Shown here in pieces: positions 34,349-45,423 of a DNA stretch of 64,000 nucleotides (position 1 is its first letter; every line of letters begins with the position of its first letter). The stretch covers positions 62,001 through 126,000 of the forward strand of contig NZ_KE386944.1 in assembly GCF_000429725.1 (NCBI RefSeq). Reading direction: 5' to 3'. Under the pieces are notes generated by a model. It was not told the origin of the DNA. It searched no databases and saw only the letters and a program-made list of their open reading frames with translations. The stretch comes from Alkalicoccus chagannorensis DSM 18086. Its GTDB lineage: Bacteria > Bacillota > Bacilli > Bacillales > Salisediminibacteriaceae. Position numbers and translations under genes: made by a program.

Positions 34349-37300
34349 ATGATGAAACACGGATATCCTGAGGCGCAGGGCCTCTATGACCCAAGAGAAG
34401 AGCATGAAGCCTGCGGAATAGGGATGATTGCGAATATCAACGGAACGAAATCCCATGATATCGTTCAAAATGCGGTGACAATCCTATGTAACCTCGAGCA
34501 TCGGGGTGGACAGTCCGCCGACGTCAGTTCCGGTGATGGAGCCGGCATTTTGACCCAGATTCCGCACCGTTTTTTTGAAAAGCAGTTTCATAAAGAAGAT
34601 ATTGCGCTGCCGGAAGAAGGCCGCTACGGGATCGGAATGATTTTCTTTCCGCAGGAGCAGAAAGAAAGAAAAGAATCCCGTCAAATCTTTGAGAAGATTA
34701 TAGAAGAAGAAGGCCAGCGTATTCTCGGGTGGCGTACGGTTCCTGTAAACGATTCCTTCGTCGGGGACGAAGCGAAAAAGACAGAGCCGTTCATCCGCCA
34801 AGTCGTTATCGGCCCGTCCGATCAAATGGCTGATCAGGATGAATTCGAGCGCCGTCTCTACATTATCCGTAAGCGTACCGAGATTGAAATTGCCAAAACG
34901 ATGCAGAATCAGGATTTCTACATCTGCAGTCTCTCCACGCGTACGATCATTTATAAAGGCATGCTCATTCCGGAACAGCTCGATTCGTTCTTTATCGACC
35001 TGAATCACCCGGACTTCAAAACAGCGGTCGCATTCGTGCATTCCAGATTCAGTACGAATACCTTCCCAAGCTGGAAGCGGGCGCACCCGAACCGCTACAC
35101 TATCCATAACGGGGAATTCAACACGATCCGCGGGAACGTAAACTGGATGAAAGCGCGCGAAAAGCTCTGTCAGTCCGAGCATTTCGAAGCAGAAGACCTG
35201 GATAAACTCCTGCCGGTTATTGATAAAAACGGCAGTGACTCCTCCATGTTCGACAACGCGTTTGAATTCCTGCACCTCTCCGGTCGATCCCTCGCACATA
35301 CAGCGATGATGATGATTCCTGAACCATGGGCCAACGACGATTCCATTGCACCTGAAAAACGGGATTTCTATGAATATCACAGCACGCTGATCGAGCCGTG
35401 GGACGGACCAGCAGCGGTCGGTTTCACAGACGGTCGTCATGTCGGAGCGACACTGGACCGGAACGGCCTGCGTCCGGCGCGCTATTACGTGACAAACAGC
35501 GGCATGATTGTACTTGGTTCCGAAGTTGGTGCCCTGGATATTTTTGCTGATGACATTGCCTACAAGGAACGTCTGCACCCGGGTAAAATGCTGCTTGTTG
35601 ACCTGGAGGAAGGGAAAATCATCCCGGATGAAGAGATCAAGACAGCGATTGCCAAAGAGCATCCGTACCGGGAGTGGATCGATGAGAACATGATCGACCT
35701 CGATGAAGTGCCGAAAGTGAAAGGGAACAAGCTTCCGGATGACCGCGAAGAGCTCGTAGAAAAGCAGATGGCGTTCGGTTATACAAACGAAGAAATGAAC
35801 AAGATCCTGAAGCCGCTCGTGGCGGATAAAAAGGATCCGGTCGGCTCCATGGGCTACGATTCGCCGCTCGCGGTGCTCTCCAAAAAACCGCAGCTGCTCT
35901 ACAACTACTTTAAGCAGCTGTTCGCTCAGGTGACGAACCCGGCGATCGATGCAATCCGGGAGGAAATCGTCACCCAGATCAGCACGACGATAGGAGCGGA
36001 AGGCAGCCTTGTGAATCCGAAGCCGGACAGCTGTAAGCATATTCGTCTGAACAAGCCGGTGCTCAGCAACGAACAGCTGGAAACCCTGCGTCAGTCGGAG
36101 ATGGATGGCTTCACCGCTGAAACGCTCTCGATCCTTTTCCCTGCAGCGGATGGGAAAGAAGCCCTTGAGCCGGCGCTGGAGCATCTGTTTGCAGAAGCAG
36201 ACCGCGTCGTCGAGGAAGGCAGACAGCTGATCATCCTTTCGGATAGGGGTGTAGACAAAGATCACGCAGCGATGCCGGCCCTGCTGGCGGTATCCGCACT
36301 TCACCACCACCTGATCCGTCAAGGGACAAGAACGAAAGTGAGCCTCCTTGTGGAAACAGGTGAAGCCCGTGAAGTGCATCATTTCGCTGTCCTGCTCGGG
36401 TACGGTGCAGAAGCGATCAATCCGTATCTCGCTTTCGCTTCTCTGGGAGAACTGCGGGACCGCGGCGAAATCGATAAAGCCTACACGATGCATGACCTTG
36501 TCTATCAATACATTGATTCTGTCACAGACGGCATCGTCAAGGTGATGTCGAAGATGGGGATCTCGACGATTCAAAGTTACCGTGGAGCGCAGATCTTTGA
36601 AGCTGTCGGCATTGCGACGGACGTCATTGACCGTCACTTTACCCGTACCTCCTCCAAACTCGACGGCATCGGCCTGGAGACGATGGCAGAAGAAGTGCTT
36701 CTTCGTCATGGGCCTGCTTATGAAGAAGACCGAGGCAAGCCGAAGCGTCTGGAGGCAGGCGATGAGTTTCAGTACCGTCAGAACGGGGAGGACCATCAGT
36801 ATAATCCGCAGACCATTCATCTGCTGCAGCACTCGACACGAACCAACGACTACGAGTCGTTCAAAGAATATTCCCGTCTGCTCACAGACGAGAAGAGCAA
36901 CCTGCAGTCGCTGCGCGGCTTGATTAAGTTCAAGAAGAACGACCCGGTGCCGATCGAAGAAGTCGAGTCGGTGGAATCGATCTGTAAACGATTCAAGACG
37001 GGGGCGATGTCGCTTGGTGCGATCAGCCAGGAAGCACACGAGGCGCTGGCTATTGCCATGAACCGCATTGGCGGCAGCAGCAACAGCGGCGAGGGCGGCG
37101 AGTATCCGGAGCGCTTCACACCGGACGAGAACGGCGATTCGCGCCGAAGCTCGATCAAACAGGTGGCATCCGGCCGTTTCGGCGTGAAGAGCCATTACCT
37201 CGTCAATTCTGATGAAATTCAGATTAAGGTGGCTCAGGGAGCGAAGCCGGGCGAAGGTGGACACCTTCCAGGCAAGAAAGTCTACCCTTGGATTGCCGAA

Positions 37301-38941
37301 GTGCGCGGATCGACGCCAGGTGTCGAGCTCATTTCACCTCCGCCGCACCATGATATTTATTCGATCGAGGATCTGGCAGAGCTGATCCATAACTTGAAAA
37401 ACGCCAATCCGCGTGCCCGTATTTCCGTCAAGCTGGTCTCTTCCGGCGGCGTCGGTACGATCGCAGCGGGTGTGGCCAAAGGCCGTGCGGACCTTGTTCT
37501 CATCAGCGGCTATGACGGCGGTACCGGTGCTGCACCGCGTACAAGCTTGAAGCATGCGGGACTTCCGTGGGAAATCGGCCTGGCGGAAACCCATCAGACG
37601 CTGCTCCTCAACGGGCTCCGTGACCGCATCGTCGTCGAAACCGACGGCAAAATGATGACCGGACGGGACGTGGTTGTCGCGACCCTGCTCGGCGCAGAAG
37701 AATACGGTTTCTCTACAGCACCGCTGGCGGTGCTCGGCTGTATTATGATGCGCGTCTGCCACCTGGATACGTGTCCAGTCGGTGTCGCTACACAGAACCC
37801 GGAACTCCGGAAGAAGTTTATGGGTACAGCCGATGCGGTTGAGAACTTCATGCGCTTTGTGGCGCAGGAAACCCGTGAACTGATGGCCGATCTCGGCTTC
37901 CGTACCGTCAACGAAATGGTAGGACGTACGGACATGCTGGAAGTGAACGAAGAGCTCGACCACTGGAAAGGGAAGCATCTGAATCTTGGTCAGCTGCTGT
38001 ATCAACCGGAGCTTAAGCCGGGACAGACAGCATACGCGAGCCGGAAACAGGATCATGCGCTCGAGAAATCACTGGATCACCAGGAACTTCTTCCGTTCTG
38101 TGAAGATGCGTTGGAAAACGGGACACCAGTGAAAGGGACGTCGTCGATCCGCAACATCCACCGGGTGGTCGGCACGATTCTCGGAAGCGAAGTCAGCCGC
38201 CGGTACGGACTGGACGGTCTGCCGGAAGATACCATCCGTCTGACGTTCAAAGGATCTGCGGGACAGAGCTTCGGTGCCTTTGTACCGAACGGCATTACAC
38301 TGAAACTCATCGGGGATGCGAACGACTTTATCGGGAAAGGACTCTCCGGCGGAAAGATCATCGCCCGTCCGTCCCGCAAGTCTCCGTTTAAATGGGAAGA
38401 CAATATCATCATCGGAAACGTGGCTTTCTATGGAGCATCCGGCGGCGAAGCGTATATCAGCGGCCATGCCGGAGAACGATTCTGCGTGCGTAACAGCGGC
38501 GTCAATGTCGTCGTAGAAGGAATCGGAGACCACGGTTGTGAATACATGACCGGTGGACGCGTCGTCATCCTTGGCGGCACTGGACGCAACTTCGCAGCAG
38601 GTATGTCCGGCGGAATCGCCTACGTACTCGATGAAAAGAACGAATTCGAAGATAAGTGCAACCAGGAGCTTGTTCATCTTCAGTCGCTCGGGGATCAAAA
38701 AGAAATCGAGCAGGTAAAGCGGATGATTGAAAAGCACGTTGAGAACACGCTCAGCCGTAAAGGCCAGCGCATCCTCGACAACTGGAGCAAATACGTCGGC
38801 CAGTTCGTGAAAGTGATTCCGGGCAGCTTCATGGAAATGCAGGAGCGCATCGAGCATCACCTCAACCGCGGACTCAGCCAGTATGATGCGGAAATGGCAG
38901 CCTTTGAAGACAGCAAAAAGCCGAAGATTGCAGCGAAGTAA
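34349..38941 (+). CDS. gltA: Glutamate synthase (NADPH) large subunit
   Basis: A 1530-residue subunit that releases ammonia from glutamine and adds it to 2-oxoglutarate. The N-terminal amidotransferase starts at Cys22 (EACGIG) after a 21-residue propeptide to be removed. The synthase part has the FMN region with [18 protein letters not shown] and the [3Fe-4S] cysteines in [15 protein letters not shown] (spacing 5 and 4). The C-terminal beta-helix ([22 protein letters not shown]) is complete. Two ATGs (34349, 34352) follow AAGGAGGG. It forms an operon with gltB, 102 bases further on. Large glutamate supply suits an ectoine-making cell. Confidence 0.98.
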   Translation: MMKHGYPEAQGLYDPREEHEACGIGMIANINGTKSHDIVQNAVTILCNLEHRGGQSADVSSGDGAGILTQIPHRFFEKQFHKEDIALPEEGRYGIGMIFFPQEQKERKESRQIFEKIIEEEGQRILGWRTVPVNDSFVGDEAKKTEPFIRQVVIGPSDQMADQDEFERRLYIIRKRTEIEIAKTMQNQDFYICSLSTRTIIYKGMLIPEQLDSFFIDLNHPDFKTAVAFVHSRFSTNTFPSWKRAHPNRYTIHNGEFNTIRGNVNWMKAREKLCQSEHFEAEDLDKLLPVIDKNGSDSSMFDNAFEFLHLSGRSLAHTAMMMIPEPWANDDSIAPEKRDFYEYHSTLIEPWDGPAAVGFTDGRHVGATLDRNGLRPARYYVTNSGMIVLGSEVGALDIFADDIAYKERLHPGKMLLVDLEEGKIIPDEEIKTAIAKEHPYREWIDENMIDLDEVPKVKGNKLPDDREELVEKQMAFGYTNEEMNKILKPLVADKKDPVGSMGYDSPLAVLSKKPQLLYNYFKQLFAQVTNPAIDAIREEIVTQISTTIGAEGSLVNPKPDSCKHIRLNKPVLSNEQLETLRQSEMDGFTAETLSILFPAADGKEALEPALEHLFAEADRVVEEGRQLIILSDRGVDKDHAAMPALLAVSALHHHLIRQGTRTKVSLLVETGEAREVHHFAVLLGYGAEAINPYLAFASLGELRDRGEIDKAYTMHDLVYQYIDSVTDGIVKVMSKMGISTIQSYRGAQIFEAVGIATDVIDRHFTRTSSKLDGIGLETMAEEVLLRHGPAYEEDRGKPKRLEAGDEFQYRQNGEDHQYNPQTIHLLQHSTRTNDYESFKEYSRLLTDEKSNLQSLRGLIKFKKNDPVPIEEVESVESICKRFKTGAMSLGAISQEAHEALAIAMNRIGGSSNSGEGGEYPERFTPDENGDSRRSSIKQVASGRFGVKSHYLVNSDEIQIKVAQGAKPGEGGHLPGKKVYPWIAEVRGSTPGVELISPPPHHDIYSIEDLAELIHNLKNANPRARISVKLVSSGGVGTIAAGVAKGRADLVLISGYDGGTGAAPRTSLKHAGLPWEIGLAETHQTLLLNGLRDRIVVETDGKMMTGRDVVVATLLGAEEYGFSTAPLAVLGCIMMRVCHLDTCPVGVATQNPELRKKFMGTADAVENFMRFVAQETRELMADLGFRTVNEMVGRTDMLEVNEELDHWKGKHLNLGQLLYQPELKPGQTAYASRKQDHALEKSLDHQELLPFCEDALENGTPVKGTSSIRNIHRVVGTILGSEVSRRYGLDGLPEDTIRLTFKGSAGQSFGAFVPNGITLKLIGDANDFIGKGLSGGKIIARPSRKSPFKWEDNIIIGNVAFYGASGGEAYISGHAGERFCVRNSGVNVVVEGIGDHGCEYMTGGRVVILGGTGRNFAAGMSGGIAYVLDEKNEFEDKCNQELVHLQSLGDQKEIEQVKRMIEKHVENTLSRKGQRILDNWSKYVGQFVKVIPGSFMEMQERIEHHLNRGLSQYDAEMAAFEDSKKPKIAAK

Positions 38942-39043
38942 TCGTGCAGCCATAAGCAGGTTCGGAGCGGAAAGACCGCCTTTTTGCCCGACGCCTGCGG
39001 GCTGCCGTTCTGCCTGAGCAGAACAGAACAAGGAGGGAAAACG

Positions 39044-40531
39044 ATGGGAAAAGCGACAGGATTTATGGAATACAGCCGCCAGACAATACCCGAGCGTGAC
39101 CCTTCGGAACGGACGAAGGACTGGGATGAATATACCCTGCCGATGTCAGATGAAGAAGCCCAGCGCCAGGGTGCCCGCTGTATGGACTGCGGCGTGCCAA
39201 CCTGCCACACAGGAATGGAAATCGGCGGTGTGACAACCGGGTGCCCGGTCTATCATATGATTCCGGAATGGAATGACATGGTTTACCGCGGCCAGTGGCA
39301 TGAAGCGCTGCAAAAAGAGCACGAAATGAATAACTTCCCGGAATTCACCGGTTTTGCCTGTCCGGCTCCGTGTGAGGGCGCCTGCGTGCTCGGCATCAAC
39401 GAGCCGCCGGTTGCTATCCGTTCGGTAGAGAAATCCATCATTGAGAAAGGCTTCGCAGAAGGCTGGGTCAAGCCGGAACCACCGAAGCAGCGCACCGGCA
39501 AACGGGTCGCTGTCGTCGGATCGGGTCCTGCGGGTCTCGCGGCTGCCGATCAGCTGAATAAAGCCGGCCACCAGGTCACCGTCTTTGAACGGGCGGACCG
39601 CCTCGGCGGGCTGCTGACCTACGGCATTCCGGAGATGAAGCTTCCTTACCATATCGTCACGCGACGTACGGATATTCTCGAGCAGGAAGGCATTGAGTTC
39701 ATTACGAACACGGAAGTTGGGAAGGATATTTCTTCTGATCAGCTGCAGGCGGATTTCGATGCGACGATCCTCTGCGGAGGCGCTACCGTCCACCGCGATG
39801 TGCCGGCAGAAAACACGGACCTGGAAGGAATCCATTATGCAATGGACTTCCTCCATGCCAACACAAAGAGCCTGCTGGACTCGAATCTCGAAGACGGCAG
39901 CTACATTTCTGCAGAAGACAAAAACGTCCTCGTCATCGGCGGTGGGGATACCGGTACGGACTGCCTGGCAACCTCCGTCCGGCATAACTGCAAGAGCCTG
40001 GTCCAGTTTGACATTTACGATAAAAAAGGCGACACGCGTGACATGATGACAAACCCGTGGCCGCAGTTCCCGACCATCCATCGTATTGAATACGGGCAGA
40101 AGGAAGCGGGCGCGGTCTTCGGTGACGATCCTCGTGCCTATGCCGTCATGACGAAAAAATTCGTCGGAGACGAGAACAATCACGTGAAGGAAGTCCACAC
40201 CGTCAACGTGTCACTTCGATACGACGAAAAGGGTAATAAAATCCGGGAAGAGATTCCAGGATCCGAAAAAGTATGGCCGGTCGATCTCGTACTGGTTGCG
40301 ATCGGTTTTAAAGGTCCCGACCAGGGGCTGCTGGAGCAGCTGAACGTGGAGACGAAAACGAACTCGACGGTACGGGCAGCCTACGACGATTACCAGACGA
40401 ACGTGGAAGGTGTCTTTGCAGCTGGTGACATGCGCCGCGGACAAAGCCTGATCGTCTGGGCGATCAACGAAGGGCGCGGTGCAGCGCGTGAATGTGACCG
40501 CTTCTTGATGGGCCACACGCAGCTGCCGTAA
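39044..40531 (+). CDS. gltB: Glutamate synthase (NADPH) small subunit
   Basis: A 495-residue flavoprotein that passes electrons from NADPH through FAD and two [4Fe-4S] clusters to the large subunit. Cys motifs [10 protein letters not shown] and [14 protein letters not shown] hold the clusters; [15 protein letters not shown] is the FAD site, [16 protein letters not shown] the NADPH site, and [18 protein letters not shown] the C-terminal FAD contact. ATG at 39044 follows AAGGAGGG by seven bases; the longer frame reads into spacer. A hairpin with a short T run follows. Confidence 0.97.
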   Translation: MGKATGFMEYSRQTIPERDPSERTKDWDEYTLPMSDEEAQRQGARCMDCGVPTCHTGMEIGGVTTGCPVYHMIPEWNDMVYRGQWHEALQKEHEMNNFPEFTGFACPAPCEGACVLGINEPPVAIRSVEKSIIEKGFAEGWVKPEPPKQRTGKRVAVVGSGPAGLAAADQLNKAGHQVTVFERADRLGGLLTYGIPEMKLPYHIVTRRTDILEQEGIEFITNTEVGKDISSDQLQADFDATILCGGATVHRDVPAENTDLEGIHYAMDFLHANTKSLLDSNLEDGSYISAEDKNVLVIGGGDTGTDCLATSVRHNCKSLVQFDIYDKKGDTRDMMTNPWPQFPTIHRIEYGQKEAGAVFGDDPRAYAVMTKKFVGDENNHVKEVHTVNVSLRYDEKGNKIREEIPGSEKVWPVDLVLVAIGFKGPDQGLLEQLNVETKTNSTVRAAYDDYQTNVEGVFAAGDMRRGQSLIVWAINEGRGAARECDRFLMGHTQLP

Positions 40532-40561
40532 GGAAAAACAGCACGACAAGAATATCGCCGG

Positions 40562-40592
40562 GGGCACCTCACAGCAGTGGAGGTGCCCTTTC
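40562..40592 (+). terminator. Terminator of gltAB
   Basis: GGGCACCTC, loop ACAGCAGTG, GAGGTGCCC, then TTTC. The T run is short, so it may be leaky into the next small gene. Confidence 0.75.
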
Positions 40593-40693
40593 GCTATGTT
40601 GGAAGCAGCTCTGTTTTTGGAGTTTAAGCGGGATGTATGAAGGAAATAGAAGAATAGGCAAAAGACGGATGATCGATAGAGGAGGCATGAATC

Positions 40694-40903
40694 ATGGCAG
40701 CAGACGAACCTAACCAATCTGGACCTGTTTTTATTAAGTACGCGTTTATTACCATTATTGTGATTATTATTCTATTCTTCCTCATGAATTTCCTTCCGTT
40801 CGGCGGTGGAGGCGACGAGGACGACGGCGGCAATAACGATGCTGACATCGAAATCGATGTGGATGGCGACGACCTCGATCCTTCCAACAACGAAGAAGAA
40901 TAA
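40694..40903 (+). CDS. Small membrane protein with acidic tail
   Basis: A 69-residue protein: a short polar N-terminus, one membrane segment (residues about 13-34, FIKYAFITIIVIIILFFLMN) and a Gly-Asp-Asn-Glu tail with repeated Asp. AGAGGAGG lies seven bases before the ATG, and a terminator follows, so it is a stand-alone gene. The role is unknown. A tail of this kind would suit the outer face of the membrane in salt, but orientation is not proven. Confidence 0.75.
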   Translation: MAADEPNQSGPVFIKYAFITIIVIIILFFLMNFLPFGGGGDEDDGGNNDADIEIDVDGDDLDPSNNEEE

Positions 40904-40943
40904 AAACGGCCGGCAGGGCCTGCGGGTGCTGTTGGTACTGAAA

Positions 40944-40983
40944 AAAAGCCTTGCTCTTCCACTGGGGAGAACAAGGCTTTTTG
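40944..40983 (+). terminator. Terminator of the small membrane protein gene
   Basis: AAAGCCTTG-TCT ... AGA-CAAGGCTTTTT; an A run on the left makes it possibly bidirectional. Confidence 0.88.
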
Positions 40984-40985
40984 TG

Positions 40986-41135
40986 CATCATGATAAGAAT
41001 GTATCAGTTTTCATAGAGGCAGATGGTGGCTTTGACGGCTGCGCTGGAGAAACGAAGGCCCTTTGCTTCCGAAGAAAAGCCTGCGGCACGCGCCGTTCTA
41101 AACAAAAGATGCACCGCGCTTCTGTTCTACCAGCT
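40986..41135 (+). repeat. Class A interspersed repeat, diverged
   Basis: ATGTATCAGTTTTCATAGAGG, then GGCTGCGCTGGAGAAACGAAG, CTGCGGCACGCGCCGTTCTA and the hairpin region AACAAAAGATGCACCGCGCT. Same block order as 21892-22022, with many changes. Confidence 0.65.
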
Positions 41136-41162
41136 CCAAAGCTGGTTGTTGGGTGAACGAGA

Positions 41163-41275
41163 AGAGACGCCTGCGGGTAAAGCAAGAGCGGAAGATCCAC
41201 CGTCGAGGTTCGTCCCACGATCAGCTGAAGCCTTTCACGCGGCAAGCGATTGTCTAGTGGATTCATGCACCCGCT
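41163..41275 (+). repeat. Class B repeat, degenerate
   Basis: GAGACGCCTGCGGGTAAAGC at the left, GAGCGGAAGATCC inside and GCGGCAAGCGATTGTC at the right, in the order found at 1857-1960. The bases from here to 41402 show no gene. Confidence 0.5.
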
Positions 41276-41402
41276 TGATCCGGGAGACCTTCAACAAAAA
41301 AGGCGGAGGCGTCTTTCACTTTTGTTTTCGTTCCAGCCTCAGCTTTGTTCATCGGCATGCCATGCTGTGGGAATCTCGAAAGAAAGGCGGAAGATGCCTC
41401 AA

Positions 41403-41428
41403 GAAAAAACTCCTGCCTCAGCAGGAGT
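41403..41428 (-). terminator. Terminator overlapping the Crp/Fnr gene stop
   Basis: Minus strand ACTCCTGC, loop TGAG (which includes the TGA stop), GCAGGAGT, then a T run. The last codons of the gene form the left arm. Confidence 0.88.
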
Positions 41429-42119
41429 CGAGCTGTTCTTTGATTTGATCTGCGTCGATCAGCAGTGCTTTTTCGCGGCCGAACAAGTTCCGCTCTTTTT
41501 TCACGAGGCCTTCTTTGGTCAGACGGCTCATCGCCGCGCTGGTCGTTTCTCTCGTGGAGCCGATCATGTTGGCGAGGTCCTGATGGGTCAGCTTGAAGTC
41601 GATGGTCTGCCATTCATTCACCCGGCGGCCGTTCTTGCAGCTCAGGTGGTAGAGCAGATAAAGCAGGCGGTGCCGGACATCCTGCAGCGCCAGCGTCTCC
41701 CCGAGCTTGTACACATCCGAGAGCCGGGCGGACAGCACGTCGATCAGCTTCATCGCAATCGATGGGTTCTGCTCGATGAGTTTTTCAAACTGCTCCCGGC
41801 TGATGATACATACATACGTATCCGTCATCGTTTCTGCTGTTACGGTATCATCGGTGAGCACGACCGAGCTCGTCTCCCCGAAAATGTTTCCGTCCGTCAG
41901 AATATCGACGGTGAACTCCCGGCCCTGGCTGTTCAGCCGGTAGAGGCGTACCTGCCCCTGCTTCAGGAGAAACAGCGCCGGGATCGGCTTTTCGGGGGAG
42001 AAGATGGTCTGTCCTCTCGGAAACGGCTGCATGTCACTCATGGCGTCGATCAACTCCAGCTCCTGCATAGGGAGCTCCTCAAAGATATTGATCTGCGAGA
42101 GGAGTGTTAATTTGTCCAT
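41418..42119 (-). CDS. Crp/Fnr family transcription regulator
   Basis: A 233-residue regulator: cyclic-nucleotide-binding-like beta barrel (residues about 10-125, GEXFGE-type segment read as GNIFGETS) and a winged helix with recognition segment GSTRETTSAAMSRLTKEGL. Only one Cys, at the very end, so it lacks the [4Fe-4S] ligands of true Fnr, and the nucleotide-binding Arg pattern of Crp is not clear either. The signal is therefore unknown. Start at 42119 follows AAAGGAGAG by six bases. Divergent from the thioredoxin-fold gene 90 bases away, a possible target. Confidence 0.88.
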   Translation of the reverse strand: MDKLTLLSQINIFEELPMQELELIDAMSDMQPFPRGQTIFSPEKPIPALFLLKQGQVRLYRLNSQGREFTVDILTDGNIFGETSSVVLTDDTVTAETMTDTYVCIISREQFEKLIEQNPSIAMKLIDVLSARLSDVYKLGETLALQDVRHRLLYLLYHLSCKNGRRVNEWQTIDFKLTHQDLANMIGSTRETTSAAMSRLTKEGLVKKERNLFGREKALLIDADQIKEQLDSC

Positions 42120-42208
42120 CCGATTCTCTCCTTTGTAAGAAAGATTACTGCTGAACGAAGCTCACAGCCGGTAAGATAAAATCAGGTCATATCAAAAGGA
42201 GCAGCGAT

Positions 42209-42442
42209 ATGTATGAATTGTACGTGATGCCGGGGTGTATGCACTGCCGGTATGCGGAAACTCTGCTTCAACAGCATCGGGCAGCTTTTGTCATTAAAAA
42301 TGTCTATGCCTCTTCAGCCTATTGGGAGGAATGGAAGCATCTTGCGGAAGATGGGATGCTTCCCCTGCTCGTTCGCGGAGACCGGAAGTGGTCCAGAGAG
42401 GAGATCGAGCCCTGGATAGAGGAAACCGACGCGGGATTATAG
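42209..42442 (+). CDS. Glutaredoxin-like small thiol protein
   Basis: A 77-residue thioredoxin-fold protein with the redox motif CMHC at residues 10-13 (MPGCMHCRYAE), a mid-protein LPLLV strand with the expected cis-Pro place, and a C-terminal helix. It would act in cytosolic thiol exchange; the partner is unknown. AAAGGAGCAG precedes the ATG. It is convergent with the thioesterase gene, with only 6 bases between the stops, and there is no separate terminator. Confidence 0.8.
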   Translation: MYELYVMPGCMHCRYAETLLQQHRAAFVIKNVYASSAYWEEWKHLAEDGMLPLLVRGDRKWSREEIEPWIEETDAGL

Positions 42443-42448
42443 TAAACT

Positions 42449-42976
42449 TCAGGATGGGCTGTTCTCATCCCACGGTTTCAGATCGGATAAAATCTCGGCT
42501 AGATCTTTGCTGTGACGGCGGCGTTCTTTCCGGGCGGCGACGCGCCCCGGTGCCGTATCAAATAAGTATTTCTCTTCCGGGGTCTCCGGCTGCACTTGTG
42601 GGACAGGAGCAGGCTTTCCGTCATCTCCGAGCGCAACAAACGTCAAAAAGCTGGTTGCAGCCAGACGGCGGTCGCCGGTCAGCAGATCTTCTGCAATCAC
42701 TTTGACGAAGACTTCCATCGAGCTCTTGCCGGTGGAAGTGACGTGTGATTCGAGGCAGACCGAGTCTGTCTGTCGGATGGCATGCAGGAAATCGACGGAG
42801 TCCGTCGAGGCTGTTACGCACTCGGTGCGGCAGTGACGGGCGGCGGAAATTGACGCCACATCATCAATGTCGCGCATCAGCTTTCCGCCGAACAGCGTGT
42901 TATGATTATTGGTATCCTGAGGGAAGACTCTTCCCGTTTTGATCACTTTGGAATCGCGGCATGTTTTCGTCTGCAT
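42449..42976 (-). CDS. Hotdog-fold acyl-CoA thioesterase (YkhA-like)
   Basis: A 175-residue acyl-CoA thioesterase of the YkhA/BFIT kind, splitting acyl-CoA to free acid and CoA. The typical NHNTLFGGKLMRDIDDVASI motif, with the active-site Asn and the Asp of the helix, is at residues about 24-43, followed by VTASTDSVDFLHAI. The C-terminal 45 residues are an acidic and basic tail without known fold. AAGGAGCG is eight bases before the ATG. Divergent from the CHY zinc finger gene; their start codons are 100 bases apart. Confidence 0.9.
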   Translation of the reverse strand: MQTKTCRDSKVIKTGRVFPQDTNNHNTLFGGKLMRDIDDVASISAARHCRTECVTASTDSVDFLHAIRQTDSVCLESHVTSTGKSSMEVFVKVIAEDLLTGDRRLAATSFLTFVALGDDGKPAPVPQVQPETPEEKYLFDTAPGRVAARKERRRHSKDLAEILSDLKPWDENSPS

Positions 42977-43076
42977 AAAAACGCTCCTTCATCTGCATCA
43001 TCATGGAGTTCCGTCGGACGGAGCCGACCGGTCCATAGCCGTATTATATCATTTTCAGAAGAAAGAGGGGGAAACG

Positions 43077-43394
43077 ATGGACATCCCGGGAGCGGTCGAT
43101 CAACAAACGCGCTGCCGCCATTACCACGGGCCGACCGATGTGATCGCCTTAAAGTGCGGTTGCTGCAGCGTGTATTATCCGTGTGTTTCGTGCCATCTGG
43201 AGAGGACCGGCAGGCCTTTTCAGCGGCGCCGTCTCTCCGATCCCTCCCCGGCCGTGCTGTGCGGGGTGTGCGGAGAGGAAATGAGCGCTGCTGCCTATTT
43301 GAACGCCGGAAACGCCTGTCCATCCTGCCGTGCCGGTTTTAACCCCGGCTGTGCAGCCCACTACCACCTGTATTTTGAAATGGAGGAATCTTAA
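43077..43394 (+). CDS. CHY zinc finger protein
   Basis: A 105-residue protein with the CHY zinc finger: RCRHYHGPTD, ALKCGCCSVYYPCVSCH, VLCGVCGEEM and NACPSCRAGFNPGCAAHYHLYF supply nine Cys and several His for three zinc sites. Single-domain CHY proteins are common in Bacillaceae; in eukaryotes the domain sits in ubiquitin ligases, but no such role is implied here. Its stop codon abuts the ATG of the binding protein gene (TAAATG), so it is the first gene of the 43-48 kb operon. AGAGGGGGAAAC precedes the ATG at 43077. Confidence 0.88.
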   Translation: MDIPGAVDQQTRCRHYHGPTDVIALKCGCCSVYYPCVSCHLERTGRPFQRRRLSDPSPAVLCGVCGEEMSAAAYLNAGNACPSCRAGFNPGCAAHYHLYFEMEES

Positions 43395-44597
43395 ATGAAA
43401 CGATACGTACCCCTGCCTCTGCTCCTGGCTGCTGCCGCCTGTGCGGATGGCGAAGGCGGAGCCGAAGACGCAGACACCCTCTCGGAAGCACCTTGGGAGG
43501 AAATCGAAGAAGCCGCTTCCGGAGCGGAGATCAGCATGTACATGTGGGGCGGGGACGAAGGCATTAACGCCTACATGGATGAGGTGGTCGCCCCGCACCT
43601 GGAAGAAGAATATGACATCACGTTCAGCCGGCAGCCGATGGATGCACCGGAGTTTCTGTCCCGTCTGATGACCGAGCGGGAAGCAGACAGCATGGACGGA
43701 TCCGGAGATATCCTCTGGATCAACGGGGAAAACTTCCGGACGGCGAAAGAAAACGAGCTCCTCTACGGCTCATTTGCGGATATGCTGCCGAACATGGACT
43801 ACATCAACGAGGAAGCACCGTATGTTGAAAACGACATGGGGACAGCAGTGGAAGGCATGCAGGTGCCATGGGGGAACGTCCAGTATGCCTTCCAGTTCCA
43901 AGGGGCGGAGGACCCGCCGGAGACGATGGAAGAGCTGCTCGACTGGGCAGAAGAAAATCCCGGCAGTATGACGTACCCGGATGTTTCCAACGACACAGGA
44001 AACGGCTTCGTGAGGCATATTCTCCACCATGTGGCGGAGAGCCCGGAGGACCTCGCAGAATACGATGAAGCCTGGCTTGAAGAGAACGGAGATGACGTGT
44101 GGGAGACGCTGCGGGAGCTGGCGCCTCACTTGTGGCGGGAAGGAGAGACGTACCCGGATTCTCTCTCCCAGCAGGATCAGCTGTTTGCAGACGGGGAAGT
44201 GTCTATGACGCTCGGCTTTAACGAGCACCGTGCCGAGAGCCTGATTGAACAGGGGACTTTTCCGGAGGACACCGAGACAATCGGCCTTACCTCCGGCTCG
44301 ATCAGCAGCGTCCATTATTTGAGCATGCCCTTTAATACGACAGAACCGGAGGCAGCGCTGGTAGCGATCAACTACATGCTCTCACCGGAAGCACAGATTG
44401 CGAAGCTGGAGCCTTCCCGCTGGGGGGAAGGTCATATTCTTGACCTGGATGCAGTGAGCAGCGGAGAGCGTGACGAGATCGAGGCGATGGTAGGGGAAGA
44501 AGTCGTGCCGCAGGAGGACGCCCTGCCGGAGCTGGATGCCCGCTATGTCGACTGGATTCAGGATAACTGGGAGCAGGAAGTTGTCCAGCAGCGTTAA
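43395..44597 (+). CDS. YnjB-like ABC transporter substrate-binding lipoprotein
   Basis: A 400-residue exported lipoprotein: signal peptide with lipobox AAAAC (Cys16), then an acidic linker. The mature part follows E. coli YnjB: INGENFRTAKENELLYGSF, VPWGNVQYAFQFQGAEDPP, MEELLDWAEENPGSMTYPD, GFVRHIL, GEVSMTLGFNEHRAESLI and AINYMLSPEAQIAKLEPSRW. YnjBCD is an ABC system of unknown substrate. The ATG abuts the stop of the CHY gene, and the permease start overlaps its end. Strongly acidic, as other exported proteins here. Confidence 0.88.
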   Translation: MKRYVPLPLLLAAAACADGEGGAEDADTLSEAPWEEIEEAASGAEISMYMWGGDEGINAYMDEVVAPHLEEEYDITFSRQPMDAPEFLSRLMTEREADSMDGSGDILWINGENFRTAKENELLYGSFADMLPNMDYINEEAPYVENDMGTAVEGMQVPWGNVQYAFQFQGAEDPPETMEELLDWAEENPGSMTYPDVSNDTGNGFVRHILHHVAESPEDLAEYDEAWLEENGDDVWETLRELAPHLWREGETYPDSLSQQDQLFADGEVSMTLGFNEHRAESLIEQGTFPEDTETIGLTSGSISSVHYLSMPFNTTEPEAALVAINYMLSPEAQIAKLEPSRWGEGHILDLDAVSSGERDEIEAMVGEEVVPQEDALPELDARYVDWIQDNWEQEVVQQR

Positions 44598-45423
44598 GTC
44601 GTGGCTGCTGCTCCTGCCGCTGCTCGTGTTCATGATTCTCTTTGTCGGGCAGGGCATGTTCCGTGCCTTTCAGGAGAGTCTCGATGTCGGCGGCAGCAGC
44701 GGCATCTTCGCCAATTACGAGGCGCTTGCCGCGGATGGCACATTCCATGCCGCGCTCGGCGTCAGTGTGTATGTCGCTTTCGTCTCGACGATGCTGTCCC
44801 TGCTGCTCGGCCTGCTCGTGACGAGAACGCTCACTTCCTGGATGAAGAGCGATACATGGAAGCTCGGCGCCTGGTTTCCGATGCTCATCCCCCATTTCGT
44901 GGGAGCCTACCTCATCCTGCTGTTTTTCGCGCCGACCGGATGGTTTGCGTCTGCAGCAGCTTCTGCCGGTCTTGGCTTTCCCGTGATGGTCCAGGATACG
45001 GCCTATATCGGCGTCATCCTGACGTACGTCTGGAAGGAAATCCCGTTCGTTGTGCTGATGCTGCTGCCGGTGTACCAGGAGATGGACGGCCGCATGCAGG
45101 AAGTCAGCAGAAGCCTCGGGGCAGGCAGGTGGACCGGCTTCCGCTTCACCGAATGGCCGTGGGTGCGGCCGGTACTGCTGGAAACCGGGCTGATTTTGTT
45201 CGTGTTCGTCATCGGAGCCTTTGAAGTACCGGCTCTGCTCGGTGTCACGTACCCATCCATGGTGCCGGTGCTCGCGTTTGACTGGTTCTATCAGTCCGGA
45301 TGGAGCACCCGGCCGCTCGCCCAGGCGATGATGGTGCTGCTCATGCTCGGGTCGATCCTGCTTGCGCTGCTGCTGCTCACCACCGCCTACCGCTGGCGGG
45401 AAAGGGGGCGGTCGCATGCGTAG
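44581..45423 (+). CDS. ABC transporter permease 1 (N-terminal half of YnjC)
   Basis: A membrane permease of about 280 residues with six segments and the EAA-like loop EVSRSLGAGRWTGFRFTEWP. In E. coli YnjC both permease halves are one protein; here they are two genes. The start is uncertain: TTG at 44581 (in the end of the binding protein gene, AGCAGGAAG just before) puts the first membrane segment SWLLLLPLLVFMILF at the N-terminus; an ATG at 44545 is the other choice. Its stop overlaps the start of permease 2 by 8 bases. Confidence 0.85.
   Translation: MSSSVKSWLLLLPLLVFMILFVGQGMFRAFQESLDVGGSSGIFANYEALAADGTFHAALGVSVYVAFVSTMLSLLLGLLVTRTLTSWMKSDTWKLGAWFPMLIPHFVGAYLILLFFAPTGWFASAAASAGLGFPVMVQDTAYIGVILTYVWKEIPFVVLMLLPVYQEMDGRMQEVSRSLGAGRWTGFRFTEWPWVRPVLLETGLILFVFVIGAFEVPALLGVTYPSMVPVLAFDWFYQSGWSTRPLAQAMMVLLMLGSILLALLLLTTAYRWRERGRSHA

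Noticed and set aside
34484-37264. A 926-codon open frame on the minus strand opposite gltA
   Set aside because: It is the mirror of a well-conserved gene, has no ribosome site, and its translation (rich in His, Arg, Phe, Val) matches nothing. Long antisense frames are common in this GC-rich codon use.
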